DNA of 64,000 nt from Promicromonospora umidemergens (GTDB taxonomy: Bacteria > Actinomycetota > Actinomycetes > Actinomycetales > Cellulomonadaceae), in NCBI RefSeq assembly GCF_024171995.1, contig NZ_JAMTCT010000011.1, positions 1 to 64,000 of the forward strand. Direction: 5' to 3'. How positions within the stretch are numbered: the first letter of the stretch is position 1; each line of letters begins with the position of its first letter. Made by a program: the position numbers and the translations under genes. Below, piece by piece: positions 34,312-43,615 of the stretch. The notes below the pieces were generated by a model. That model searched no databases. It saw nothing but the letters and a program-made list of their open reading frames with translations, and was not told where the DNA came from.

Positions 34312-36510
34312 TCAGCTCAGGTCGAGCTCGAACCAGACGGTCTTGCCGGTCCGGCGGCTTTCCCGTCGGCCGGCGCGCGGCGGCGTCGTCGTCGCGGGCT
34401 CGCCGTGCCGGTCCACGCCCCAGCGGGACGCGAGCCGCTCGAGGAACTGGACGCCACGCCCGCCGAAGTCGGTGACCGTGGGGTCGCGCAGCTCGGGCTG
34501 CGCGGTGGACGAGTCCCGCACCCCCACGCGCAGGCGCTCCATGTCCACCTCGACGGTGGCGGTGAACGGCGCCTGACCGTGGTCGACGGCGTTCGTCAGC
34601 GCCTCCGACGTCAGCAGCATGACCGTGCGACGCAGCGGCATCGGCACGCCGCAGCTCTCCAGCACGTCGTCGACCCAGATGCGGGCGGGGCCGACGTCGC
34701 ACAGCGACGGGGCGAGCTTGCGTTCCGCCGTGGCGGGACGGCCGGGCGACGGCGGCCCGGACGGGGACGCGGCCCGCACCCGGACGGCGAGCACGGCGAC
34801 GTCGTCCCGCTGCTCGTCGGACGCGAGGCGGCGCACGAGGGTGACGGGCAGTGCCGCCGTGGCCGTGTCGCCCAGCACGCCGAGCGTCTTCTGCAGCCGG
34901 TTCAGCCACTGGTCGGGCGTGGTCCCGCGCTGCTCGGCGAGCCCGTCGGTGTAGAGCAGGAGCGTGTCACCGGGGTGCAGCGTCGTGACATGGTCGGTGC
35001 GTTTCGCCGTCGGACGCACACCCAGCATCATGTCCGGCAGCACCGAGAGGCGCTCCACCGTCCCGTCCTCCCGGAGCACGAGGGGCGGCGGGTGGCCGGC
35101 GGTGGACCACGTGAGCTGATAGGCCCCTGCGACCCGCTCCAGCCGGGCCACCACGGCGGTCCCGCTGGCGAGCAGCCCCAGGCCCGAGTTGGCCTTGTCG
35201 AGCAGGGACAACAGGGCCGACGGCGACTCGTCGTGGCTCCACGCGAACGCCCGCAGCAAGGACCTGAGCTGGCCCATCTTCGCGGCGGCGCGCATGTCGT
35301 GGCCGGTCACGTCGCCGATCATGAACATGGTCGCGTCGTCGTCCACCGCCACCGCGTCGTACCAGTCGCCGCCGATCTGGTCGGAGCGGGTGGCGGGCGA
35401 GTACGTGGCCGCCATGTCGAGGTGCGCCACCTCGGGCAGGCGGCTGAGCATCGCCCGCTGCAGCGTCTTCGCCGACTCGCGCCGCTCCTCCAGGAGACGG
35501 GCTCGTTCGAGAGCGTGTCCCGTGTAGTGCGCGAGGCCGGTCTGGAGCGCGTAGGAGTCCTTGTCCGGCCCGCGGTCACGTTCCCACGCCAGCACGATGA
35601 CAGCGACGACGGCGCCGGCCGTCACCACCGGGAGGAACGCCCGGGCGCCGACCCCCGGATCGCAGTGGTCCTGTATCCCGGGGAACATCGAGAACAGCTC
35701 GTCGCCCGACCGGAAGAAGAGGGGCCGTCCGGTACGGGCCGCCTCCGACAGCGGCCGGTGGTCGTCCAGCTTGGCCTGCCGCAGCCGCTGCGGAAACCGG
35801 GGCTCCGCGTGGACCAGCGACCGGTAGGTGATGCCCCGCCCGTCGGCGTCGGCCACGGCGAACCCGCAGTAGCGCGCGCCGATCCCGGCGGTGCCCACCT
35901 CGACGATGACCGCTTCGACCTGGTCCATGGTGTTGGCGTTCGCGAACGCCTCGCTCAGGGAGAGCAGGAACCGGCTGCGGCGGTTGGCCCGGACCGCCGT
36001 CTGCTGGATCCGGCGTGCGCGCTCCCGCTCGGCGCGCAGGCGCAGCTCGGCGGTGCAGGCGGCGGCGAGGTCGGCGAGAGAGGCCAGGTCGTCCTCCGAC
36101 CACACGCGTGGCTCCCCGACCACCGCGCAGAGCGCGCCGACGGCGCGGCCGCGCAGGTCGAAGACCGGATAGCCGGCGAGCGCGACCAGGCCCATCTCGC
36201 GGACCAGGTAGCCGTCGCGCAGCGCGGGGTCCAGGCGGGCGTCCGACGAGACGACCGGTTCCGCACGCGTGGCGATCATGTTCGTGAGCGTGCCGGGGTG
36301 CTGCAGCAGACGCTTCGACTGGAGGGGCTCCGGCATCCCCGAAGCACCCGCGAGGACCTGTCCCTCGGGGACCACGAAGTACACGACCGCGGCCGGCACG
36401 TTCAGATGCCGCCGAACGAGACGGGCGAACCGGTCAAAGGCCTCGTCCGCAGTGGGTGCACCGAGACCGACGTGCTCTAGGTCCCGCAGCGCCTGGAGGT
36501 CCGTCGGCAT
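34312..36510 (-). CDS. GAF-domain SpoIIE/PP2C phosphatase fused to an anti-sigma-type ATPase
   Basis: The 732-aa cytosolic protein has, in order: GAF 1 (about 1-165), GAF 2 (about 185-345), a SpoIIE-type PP2C phosphatase (about 350-580) and a HATPase_c domain (about 600-732). The phosphatase metal ligands appear in GGDWYDAV, IGDVTGHD, LYTDGL and DDVAVLAV. The kinase-like end has SEALTNAVDHG. Such multi-domain proteins act in partner-switching control of sigma factors through STAS antagonists; none is adjacent. Proximity to the ECF sigma gene is suggestive, not proof. Confidence 0.9.
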   Translation of the reverse strand: MPTDLQALRDLEHVGLGAPTADEAFDRFARLVRRHLNVPAAVVYFVVPEGQVLAGASGMPEPLQSKRLLQHPGTLTNMIATRAEPVVSSDARLDPALRDGYLVREMGLVALAGYPVFDLRGRAVGALCAVVGEPRVWSEDDLASLADLAAACTAELRLRAERERARRIQQTAVRANRRSRFLLSLSEAFANANTMDQVEAVIVEVGTAGIGARYCGFAVADADGRGITYRSLVHAEPRFPQRLRQAKLDDHRPLSEAARTGRPLFFRSGDELFSMFPGIQDHCDPGVGARAFLPVVTAGAVVAVIVLAWERDRGPDKDSYALQTGLAHYTGHALERARLLEERRESAKTLQRAMLSRLPEVAHLDMAATYSPATRSDQIGGDWYDAVAVDDDATMFMIGDVTGHDMRAAAKMGQLRSLLRAFAWSHDESPSALLSLLDKANSGLGLLASGTAVVARLERVAGAYQLTWSTAGHPPPLVLREDGTVERLSVLPDMMLGVRPTAKRTDHVTTLHPGDTLLLYTDGLAEQRGTTPDQWLNRLQKTLGVLGDTATAALPVTLVRRLASDEQRDDVAVLAVRVRAASPSGPPSPGRPATAERKLAPSLCDVGPARIWVDDVLESCGVPMPLRRTVMLLTSEALTNAVDHGQAPFTATVEVDMERLRVGVRDSSTAQPELRDPTVTDFGGRGVQFLERLASRWGVDRHGEPATTTPPRAGRRESRRTGKTVWFELDLS

Positions 36511-36600
36511 CCCCTCAGTATTGCGAGAGAAGGGCGTGTGCGCGACAGATGTACCGGATGTGTCGCTTTTGCGCCAGGCGGGTAATCTGCGGCCTCGCGG

Positions 36601-39600
36601 TCAGGTCACATTGAGCAGGCCGTGCTGGTGCGCGAGGCTGACCGCCTCAGCGCGTCCCGAGGCTCCGAGCTTGGCCAGCAGGTTGGACACGTGCACGCTC
36701 ACCGTCTTGGTGGAGATGAACAGGCGCTCGCCGATCTGCCGGTTGGACAGGCCCTGCGCGACGAGGCCGAGCACCTCTTCCTCCCGGTCGGTCAGGGTCG
36801 ACGCGGTAGCGCGGCGTACCCCCGGCAGGTCGAGCCGTGCTCGCCTGGCCAGCGCGCGGACGGCGTCGGCCAACGGGTTGGCGCCCATGTCCTGCGCCTC
36901 CGAGAGAGCCTCGGCCGCTTCGACCTCCGCAGCCTGGCGTTCGCCGGTGCCGAGCAGGGCCTCGGCCCAGCGGTAGCGTGCGCGAGCCACCTCATAGCGG
37001 TACCCGAAGTCGAAGGCGTTCACTGTCTCCTGCCACGCGGTGGCGGCTTCTCGCCACAGGGCGCCGGGCGAGGTGTCGCCGCCGCCGTCCGCCGCACCGG
37101 GCGGGCGTCCCACCGCGGCGTGCAGGCGGGCGTTCTCGGCGGTCGCCCGCTGGAGCCAGGCCCGACCTTCCGGCCCGAGGACCCCGCCGCGCGGCCGCCC
37201 GCGCTGTGCGGTCTCCCTGGCGATGGCGAGCAGGGCGTCGCCGCGGTCCAGGCGTTCGGTGGCGCGCATCTCGACCGCGTTGGCGGCGGCGGAGCCCGGA
37301 GCCCCAGCGCGTCCGGTGGAGCGGTCCGCCTCCGCGGCCCCGGCCAGGGCGGCGATCGCCAGCGCGGACAGCCAGATCCGGCCGAGGAACACCTCGGTCC
37401 ACACCTCGCCGAGGTGGTCGGTGATCCGCACGGCCAGCGCTGCGGCGTCGTCGTACCGGCCTGCCCACGTCAACGCGTCGACAAGACTGCCGCCGCCGAG
37501 CAGAGCGATCATGCCGTCGCTGCGCCAGTGCTCGAAGAGGGCCTCGCCACGGGCGATCACGTCGCTGTCACCCCTGGCGACGGCCGCGTACATGCGGGTG
37601 GCGTCCATGACCTGCTTGGCCGTGGCCGGGACTCCCTCGCTGCTGCGCTCCGCCAGGTCGCCGCGGAAGTAGAGCATGACCTCCTGCAGGACCCGGAGGC
37701 TGACCGTTGGCGTGCTCCAGGCCAGACCGAGCTCCTCGGCCCGGGCGAGCGCATGCAGCACCCGCTGGTCGGCGGTCTCGAGCTCTCCCGCGTAGAACCG
37801 GTTGGCCGTCGCGTTGTAGAGCGCGCGCATCTCGGTGAGCACGTCCCCGGCCTCGACGGCGGCCGCGCGGGCCTCGTCGAGCCGGGCTGCGGCCTGGTCG
37901 GGGTCGGCGACGTCGAGCACGGCGAGGGTGGACAGGGCGTCGGCGAGGGCGCCGGGGTGGTCGATGGCGCGCGCCTCCTCGATGGCGCACGCGGCGTGCA
38001 CGCGGGCGGCGTCGTCCTCGTCGATGATCATCGTGACCCGAGCCAGCAGGGCGTTCGTCCAGATCCGCTCGGGGCTGCGTTGCGGCAGCATCTCGAGGGC
38101 GGCCCGCAGGTCCGCGACCGCCGCTTCCACCTGCCCGGGTTCCTCGTCCCAGGTGCGGAGGTCGAGGTACCGGCGCACGAGCACGTGCTCGAGGCCGGCT
38201 CGCCGTACGGGGTCCTCGACGCTGTCGGCCGCGCGCTGGGTCAGCTTGACCGCACGCACCGGGTCGCCCACCCGTGCGGCCGCCTCGCCGGCGAAGAGCG
38301 CGACGGCGACCCGGTCGCTGCCGATCCGCTCCTCGGCGTCCGGGACGGACTCCCACAGCGCCAGCACCTGCTCCCAGTGCTTCAGCTCCTCCTCGGGCGC
38401 GAGCAGCCGGCGGGCCCGCAGGGCGGCGTCCCGCGACGCGCTCAGCGCGGCGGGCAGGTCGTGCCCCTCGAAGGCGTGGTGCGCGCGCTCGGCCGCGCTG
38501 CCGATCGGCGTGCCGTCCGGCCCGTCCTGCTCGATCACCGCGAGGTACGCACGGTGTACTGCCGAGCGTTCACCCGGTAGGAGGTCGGCGTACAGGGCCT
38601 CGGCCAGCAGTGCGTGCCGGAACTCCAGATGTACCCCTGACACCACGAGGACCTGCTGGGTGACGGCCTCACGCAGTGCGACGTCGACGTCCAGCTCGCC
38701 CCACCGGGCGGTGGCGGCCCGCAGCAGCTCCTCCCGCACGCGGCGTCCGGCGACCGACGCGATGCGCAGCACCTGCTGCACGTCGGGGTCCAGCCGTTCG
38801 AGCCGGGTGCGGAGCACCTCGGTGAGCGTCCAGGGCAGGCTGGCCGAGTCGGGCCCGGCGTCCAGGAGCTCCTCCGCGAAGAAGGCGTTGCCCTCGGACC
38901 GCTCCAGCACCTCGGCGAAGCCCGTGGCGCCCAGCGGCCGACCGGCCAGGGCAGTCGTGAACTCGCGCAGCTCGCTCTCGTCGAACGGCCGCAGGTCTAT
39001 CCGCTCGACGTGCTCCAGCCGGGACAGCTCGGCGAGCAGCGGGCGCAGCGGGTGGCGCCGGTCGACGTCGTCCGACCGGTAGGACACCACGATCAGGACA
39101 TGCTCCGACCTGGCGCGGGCCGCGAGGAAACGCAGTACGTCGCGTGTCGAGGCGTCGGCCCAGTGGACGTCCTCGACCACCAGGACCAGCGGCCGCTCGG
39201 GCGCGCCGGCTACCGCGAGGCTGCGCGCGATGCCCTCGAAGAGCTGGAGCCGCTCGTCGTGGTCGGCGCCACCGTTCCCGCCGGGCTCCAGGAGCCGCCA
39301 CAGTGCAGGCCGCTCCGCCACGAGCTCGGCCACCCGCGCGGCGGCCTCCGGCCCTGCGGCTCCGGCCTGCAGCTGAGTCAGTGCGTCCGTGAACGGGAGG
39401 TACGGGATGCCGACCTGCCCCAGGTCCACACAGTGCACGACGACGGAGCTCGCACCGGCCTGCTCCGCCGCCTGGGCGACGTGGCTGAGCAGACGGGTCT
39501 TGCCCACCCCGGCGTCGCCGCCGACGAGCACCAGGCCGGGCCGGCCCGCCGAGGCGCGCCCCACTGCCAGCAGAAGGGAGGCAACCTGCTCCTGCCGGGA

Positions 39601-39696
39601 GACCAGGGGAATCGTCGTAGACCGTCGCACCTGCCCATCGTGCCACCGGCCACCGACAGTCCCCCCAGCCTTTTGCGCCTCGGCCTCCACCTCCAT
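36601..39696 (-). CDS. LAL-type LuxR regulator with AAA ATPase domain
   Basis: The 1,031-aa product is drawn from the ATG at 39696, which shares a base with the stop of the small upstream gene (TGATG); a GTG at 39630 is the other candidate. The N-terminal ATPase has LVGGDAGVGKTRLL near residue 56 and Walker B LVLVVEDVHWAD near 150. The middle 500 residues are helical TPR-like repeats. The C-terminal 65 residues are a LuxR helix-turn-helix (LTDREEEVLGLVAQGLSNRQ). Large LAL/MalT-like regulators usually activate catabolic or biosynthetic genes on ligand binding; the target here is unknown. Confidence 0.9.
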   Translation of the reverse strand: MEVEAEAQKAGGTVGGRWHDGQVRRSTTIPLVSRQEQVASLLLAVGRASAGRPGLVLVGGDAGVGKTRLLSHVAQAAEQAGASSVVVHCVDLGQVGIPYLPFTDALTQLQAGAAGPEAAARVAELVAERPALWRLLEPGGNGGADHDERLQLFEGIARSLAVAGAPERPLVLVVEDVHWADASTRDVLRFLAARARSEHVLIVVSYRSDDVDRRHPLRPLLAELSRLEHVERIDLRPFDESELREFTTALAGRPLGATGFAEVLERSEGNAFFAEELLDAGPDSASLPWTLTEVLRTRLERLDPDVQQVLRIASVAGRRVREELLRAATARWGELDVDVALREAVTQQVLVVSGVHLEFRHALLAEALYADLLPGERSAVHRAYLAVIEQDGPDGTPIGSAAERAHHAFEGHDLPAALSASRDAALRARRLLAPEEELKHWEQVLALWESVPDAEERIGSDRVAVALFAGEAAARVGDPVRAVKLTQRAADSVEDPVRRAGLEHVLVRRYLDLRTWDEEPGQVEAAVADLRAALEMLPQRSPERIWTNALLARVTMIIDEDDAARVHAACAIEEARAIDHPGALADALSTLAVLDVADPDQAAARLDEARAAAVEAGDVLTEMRALYNATANRFYAGELETADQRVLHALARAEELGLAWSTPTVSLRVLQEVMLYFRGDLAERSSEGVPATAKQVMDATRMYAAVARGDSDVIARGEALFEHWRSDGMIALLGGGSLVDALTWAGRYDDAAALAVRITDHLGEVWTEVFLGRIWLSALAIAALAGAAEADRSTGRAGAPGSAAANAVEMRATERLDRGDALLAIARETAQRGRPRGGVLGPEGRAWLQRATAENARLHAAVGRPPGAADGGGDTSPGALWREAATAWQETVNAFDFGYRYEVARARYRWAEALLGTGERQAAEVEAAEALSEAQDMGANPLADAVRALARRARLDLPGVRRATASTLTDREEEVLGLVAQGLSNRQIGERLFISTKTVSVHVSNLLAKLGASGRAEAVSLAHQHGLLNVT

Positions 39697-39941
39697 CACG
39701 CGAACAGGCCGCGACGGGTGGCGGTGGCCACCGGACGCATACCAGCGATGCCTTCCCTGATCTGCTCGACGCGGTCGCGCCGCGCCTGGTGCTCCGGCCG
39801 GCGTCCCGACCGCCGCTCGGAGCGGCGCCGCGACCGGAGGTACCGGTCCGCGCCGCTCTCCCGCCGGCCGCCCCAGGCCTTCCTGACCTCGGCCTGCCGG
39901 TACTCGATCTCCGCCTCGACGGCGGGTCCCCACATCGACAT
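39696..39941 (-). CDS. Small basic protein upstream of the LAL regulator
   Basis: The 81-aa product has an excellent ribosome site: GGAGGA 5 nt before the ATG at 39941. It starts MSMWGPAVEAEIEYRQAEVR and becomes strongly basic (about 22 Arg, YLRSRRRSERRSGRR). It has no signal or membrane helix and may bind nucleic acid. Similar EIEYR-type small proteins are common unknowns in related actinobacteria. The stop shares a base with the regulator start, so the two are coupled. Confidence 0.7.
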   Translation of the reverse strand: MSMWGPAVEAEIEYRQAEVRKAWGGRRESGADRYLRSRRRSERRSGRRPEHQARRDRVEQIREGIAGMRPVATATRRGLFA

Positions 39942-40054
39942 GATTCCTCCGGATGTCCCCGGCGGGCCGTGTGCCCGTCCGGCTGATGAGGAAGACACTC
40001 GTCCTGAGGCCGGTACCTCCGGATCGGTCGATCGGGCAGTCCTGGCCGGACGGA

Positions 40055-40109
40055 CACCTCAGGTCGCCGTCTGAGGTGCCCCTGAGGTGGCCCGATGTGG
40101 TCTGAGGTG
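40055..40109. repeat. Cluster of CTGAGGTG motifs (candidate operator array)
   Basis: Four copies of one 8-mer: inverted at 40055-40062 (CACCTCAG), direct at 40071-40078, 40082-40089 and 40102-40109. They sit in the 296-bp gap between the LAL-regulator operon and the divergent 234-aa gene. No gene is seen in that gap. Confidence 0.55.
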
Positions 40110-40237
40110 CCAGGCTCGGGCTCTGGTCGACCGCGACGGAAGACGAGATCCAGGCAGTTCACAGGCTCGCTATTGCGATCCACGTCACACCGGACGCACA
40201 CTGGAACAAGAAGCGGACCCAATTCGGGGGTGGAATC

Positions 40238-40942
40238 GTGACCGGAACCGAAGCTGGAACGTACGACATCTTGCCCATGCTGGGTCGTGGGAAGCACCGC
40301 AATCCGAAGAAGGGCGCGTGCTTCATGGAGCTCGCATCCTTCCTCGCAGGCGAGAAGTGGAGTGATCACCCCGCCTGCACGCACCCGCTGATCGCGATGC
40401 TGGCCCGCGCGGTGAACGACCTCACGGCAGACCACGCGCGCCCGCAGCTCGCGCCCCTCATCCCGTCCGTGATCGGCCTGAACAGCACCGATCCCCGCTG
40501 GGACGTGCGCATCGCGCTGCGCGCAGCGCAGACTGCGCTACCGGTGTCACCTGCCGACCGGCAGCAGACGCTCGCCGTGGCGATCCTCGGGTCGGAGCGC
40601 ATGCTCGACGTCCTGGAGGATCGACCGTCGGGCACCCTCGCGCCGGAGAGCAAGGACGCGCTCGCGGCCGTGCCGAAGACGGCGGCCTGGGCCGAACGGT
40701 TCTGTGCGGGCACCAGCGTGCGGCCCAAGCGGTTCGTGCGCGACGCCGCGCCGAGCGTGGTCTCCACCGCGGTGCAGGGCATCTCCGAGGCCTTCGTCCC
40801 CGACGTCGACGCCCGGCTGCGAGGCCTGCTCTCGGCCACGATCGCCGATGCACGCCTCTGGGCAGGGAACGCGGACGACGACGGCCGCTCTCTCGACCCG
40901 CTGGCGTGGGGCCCGGTGGTGAAGGCGGCGCCGACCGCCTGA
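40238..40942 (+). CDS. Conserved actinobacterial protein of unknown function
   Basis: The 234-aa product starts at a GTG after GGGGGTGGAATC. The N-terminal motif GKHRNPKKGACFMELASFLA, followed by GEKWSDHPACTHPLIAMLAR, is one I recognise as strongly conserved in many actinobacterial hypothetical proteins. No function is known to me. The Cys and His in ACFMEL, HPACTHP could bind metal or heme. The rest is helical. It is monocistronic and divergent from the LAL regulator unit, across a motif cluster that may control both. Confidence 0.8.
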   Translation: MTGTEAGTYDILPMLGRGKHRNPKKGACFMELASFLAGEKWSDHPACTHPLIAMLARAVNDLTADHARPQLAPLIPSVIGLNSTDPRWDVRIALRAAQTALPVSPADRQQTLAVAILGSERMLDVLEDRPSGTLAPESKDALAAVPKTAAWAERFCAGTSVRPKRFVRDAAPSVVSTAVQGISEAFVPDVDARLRGLLSATIADARLWAGNADDDGRSLDPLAWGPVVKAAPTA

Positions 40943-41150
40943 CCTGCCCGCCGAGCACGGGAACGGGTCGGGGCGCACCGAGGAGTCGCCCCGACCCGAG
41001 TCCTGTCCGAAGAGTTCTGCGTCCGGGTGAAGTTTGTCGCCGCGGTCACAGATCGCGACGTCGTCGCTCCCTACCAACGAAACGAGCTCCCGGTACGTCC
41101 TGATCAACTGAGGGCGTCCACTCGAGGGGCCAGGGAGACAGGGATCGACG

Positions 41151-41354
41151 ATGACGACCATGACGACCATGACGACCAGCACAGCAGCGCTCACCGGCAA
41201 CAACGTGGCCGCGATCGAGCGTGACCTGCGGCGCATGGAGCTGCTCAACCGCCGGGAGCACCGGATGCGTGCCACCGGTCGTACGGCGCCGACGATCTCG
41301 TACCTCAAGCTCGCCACGCGCCCTCGTGACCGCTGGCGGTACCCGGACGCGTGA
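41151..41354 (+). CDS. Small basic protein of unknown function
   Basis: The 67-aa product begins with a triplicated MTT encoded by a 9-bp direct repeat (ATGACGACC, 41151-41177), so the start could be any of three ATGs. The body ERDLRRMELLNRREHRMRA is helical and basic, and RPRDRWRYPDA ends it. GGGA lies shortly upstream. It resembles short, unannotated actinobacterial proteins. Evidence is modest. Confidence 0.5.
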   Translation: MTTMTTMTTSTAALTGNNVAAIERDLRRMELLNRREHRMRATGRTAPTISYLKLATRPRDRWRYPDA

Positions 41355-41465
41355 CGTCGACGGGCGGGGCCGCAGATCCAGGGGGTTCGGCGGCTCCGCC
41401 CCATTTCACCCGCGCCCGCGCCATTTCTCCCAAGAGAGAACACGTGACGAGCATGACCGTCCCCT

Positions 41466-41471
41466 TAGGCT
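41466..41471 (+). promoter_or_regulatory. -10 box TAGGCT of a leaderless transcript (PBP)
   Basis: It ends 7 nt before the ATG at 41479. Confidence 0.45.
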
Positions 41472-41478
41472 CCAGGGC

Positions 41479-43542
41479 ATGAGTGGACACCCTTCACCCC
41501 ATGTGCCCGCGGACGGTCATGCGCCGGTACCGCCTCCGCCAGGTGGGTACGACACGGTGCCGCCGGCCGGAGGGCCGCCACCCGCCGCTCCTGCTCCACC
41601 GGGCAAGGGCCGCCGTGCGCTGATCACCGGCATCGTCGTCCTGGTCCTTCTCGCGGTGGGCGTAGGGGCCTGGTTCGTGTTCCGTGAGCCGCCCGTCCCC
41701 GACGCGGAGACCGCCGCAGAGGAGCTGGCGGCCGCGCTCGAGGCCGGCACGCCGGCGGACGTCCCGCTCGCGCTGGAGACGTCGGCATCGCCGGACGAGC
41801 AGTACGCCCGGGTGTTCGAGCAGATGCTCGCCGCCGTGGGCGAGGACTCCGGGACCGTCACGGTCAAGAGCGTCACGCCGATGCAGGAGGGCGACGACGG
41901 CACCGCGACCGCCACCGCGACGTTTGCCTGGACCTGGCCCGTCGCGACGGAGGCGGCCTGGGAGTACGAGACGGTCGCCGAGCTGACCTACCCCGGCCCG
42001 ACGGATGGTGAGGCCGGCGCGTGGGAGGCCGCCTGGAACACGGGCATCATGGTTCCCGGCCTGGAGCCGGGCGAGAGCCTGGCCGTCGAGCGCACAGAGC
42101 CGGTGCGTGGCGAGATCGTCACGACCGGTGGCGAGACGCTCGTGGGCATGACGCCGGTGCACCACGTGGGCATCGACAAGACCCGGCCGGGCTGGGACAC
42201 CGCCGCCACGAAGCTCGGCGACGTGCTGGGCTTCGACAAGGCGACCACCGACGGCATCGCCGCACAGGTCGACTCGGCCGGGGCGAAGGCGTTCGTCGAG
42301 GTCATCACGATCCGGGAGAACGACCCGGAGTACGACTTCGACGCTGCCATGGCGATCGACGGCGTCGTCGGCATCCCGGACGAGCTGCCGCTCGCGAAGG
42401 AGCGCGACTTCGCGCGAGCCCTTCTCGGGTCGGTCGGTGAAGCCACCGCTGAGATCGTCGAGGAGTCGGAGGGCACCGTCAAGCCGGGCGACATGGTCGG
42501 CATCTCCGGCCTGCAGGCTGCCCACGACGAGCAGCTGCGCGGTGTGCCAGGCCTCGCCGTGACCATCGAACCCGCAGAGGGCGAGGGTCGCGAGGCGTTC
42601 ACCATCGAGAAGGCGGACGGCGAGCCGGTAGCGATCACGCTCGACCCGAAGACCCAGCTCCGCGCCGAGGCCGCACTGGCCGACCTCGACGACCTGGCGA
42701 GTGCCATCGTCGCGATCAAGCCGTCGACCGGCGAGGTGCTCGCGGCGGCGTCGGGTCCGGGTTCCGAGGGGTACAACACGGCGACGCTGGGACAGTACCC
42801 GCCCGGGTCGACGTTCAAGATCGCGACGTCCCTCGCGATGCTCCGCTCAGGGATCACGCCGGAGACCCCGCTGCCCTGCACGGCGACGATCGACGTAGAG
42901 GGCCGCCAGTTCCAGAACGTACCGGGGTATCCCGAGTCCGCGATGGGCGACGCCGTGCCGTTCCGGACGGTGTTCGCGAACTCGTGCAACACGGGCTTCA
43001 TCTCGCAGCACCAGGAGATCTCGCAGCAGCAGCTGCACGACGCCGCGGCGTCGCTCGGTCTGGGCGTCGAGCCCGCGGCCTTCGGGGCGGCTGCCGCACT
43101 GGGCGACGTCCCGACGGAGGCGCCGGGCACCGAGCACGCTGCGTCGATGATCGGGCAGGGTCAGGTGCTGGCGACACCGCTCGCCATGGCTACCGTCGCG
43201 GCGAGCGTCTCCGCCGGCCACACCGTGTCGCCGTGGGTGGCGAAGACGCCGGGCGAGAAGGAGGCCGAGGCGCCGTCGGGCGATCTGACCGCTGACGAGG
43301 CGGCCACCCTGCGTGACCTGATGGGCGGTGTGGTCCAGGAGGGATCGGCCACGCTGCTGCAGGACGTGCCCGGGATCGTCGGCGCGAAGACCGGTACCGC
43401 GCAGTTCGGTGACGGGAGCAAGGCGCACGTCTGGATGCTCGCTATCGCGAACGACCTGGCGGCTGTCGTGTTCATCGAGGAGGGAGAGCTCGGTTCGACG
43501 ACGGCCGGCCCGGTGATGCACGAGTTCCTCAAGGGCAGCTGA
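41479..43542 (+). CDS. Class B penicillin-binding protein with MecA_N (NTF2-like) domain
   Basis: The 687-aa product has a Pro-rich cytosolic N-terminus and one membrane helix (about 45-66, ALITGIVVLVLLAVGVGAWF). An NTF2-like domain follows (about 70-190), then a PBP dimerisation domain and a transpeptidase. The active-site motifs are all present: Ser444 in STFK, SCN at 502-504 and KTG at 637-639. It cross-links peptidoglycan outside the membrane. MecA_N-type PBPs are often auxiliary or have low beta-lactam affinity. SCN instead of SxN with small x is acceptable. Monocistronic. Confidence 0.92.
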   Translation: MSGHPSPHVPADGHAPVPPPPGGYDTVPPAGGPPPAAPAPPGKGRRALITGIVVLVLLAVGVGAWFVFREPPVPDAETAAEELAAALEAGTPADVPLALETSASPDEQYARVFEQMLAAVGEDSGTVTVKSVTPMQEGDDGTATATATFAWTWPVATEAAWEYETVAELTYPGPTDGEAGAWEAAWNTGIMVPGLEPGESLAVERTEPVRGEIVTTGGETLVGMTPVHHVGIDKTRPGWDTAATKLGDVLGFDKATTDGIAAQVDSAGAKAFVEVITIRENDPEYDFDAAMAIDGVVGIPDELPLAKERDFARALLGSVGEATAEIVEESEGTVKPGDMVGISGLQAAHDEQLRGVPGLAVTIEPAEGEGREAFTIEKADGEPVAITLDPKTQLRAEAALADLDDLASAIVAIKPSTGEVLAAASGPGSEGYNTATLGQYPPGSTFKIATSLAMLRSGITPETPLPCTATIDVEGRQFQNVPGYPESAMGDAVPFRTVFANSCNTGFISQHQEISQQQLHDAAASLGLGVEPAAFGAAAALGDVPTEAPGTEHAASMIGQGQVLATPLAMATVAASVSAGHTVSPWVAKTPGEKEAEAPSGDLTADEAATLRDLMGGVVQEGSATLLQDVPGIVGAKTGTAQFGDGSKAHVWMLAIANDLAAVVFIEEGELGSTTAGPVMHEFLKGS

Positions 43543-43551
43543 CCCGTCGGG

Positions 43552-43600
43552 CGGCCGGCGGTCGAGCTCGTCCTCGTCGGGCGAGCTCGCCGCTCGGCCG
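43552..43600. terminator. Hairpin between convergent PBP and lipoprotein genes
   Basis: CGAGCTCG (43563-43570) and CGAGCTCG (43582-43589) pair, flanked by GCGG/CCGC and outer CGGCCG/CGGCCG with single-base bulges. This gives a long composite stem. Confidence 0.5.
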
Positions 43601-43615
43601 ACCTGACCAGGGAGA

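Noticed and set aside
36622-38580. 652-codon plus-strand frame opposite the LAL regulator
   Set aside because: Composition and lack of motifs show it is antisense to a clearly conserved gene.
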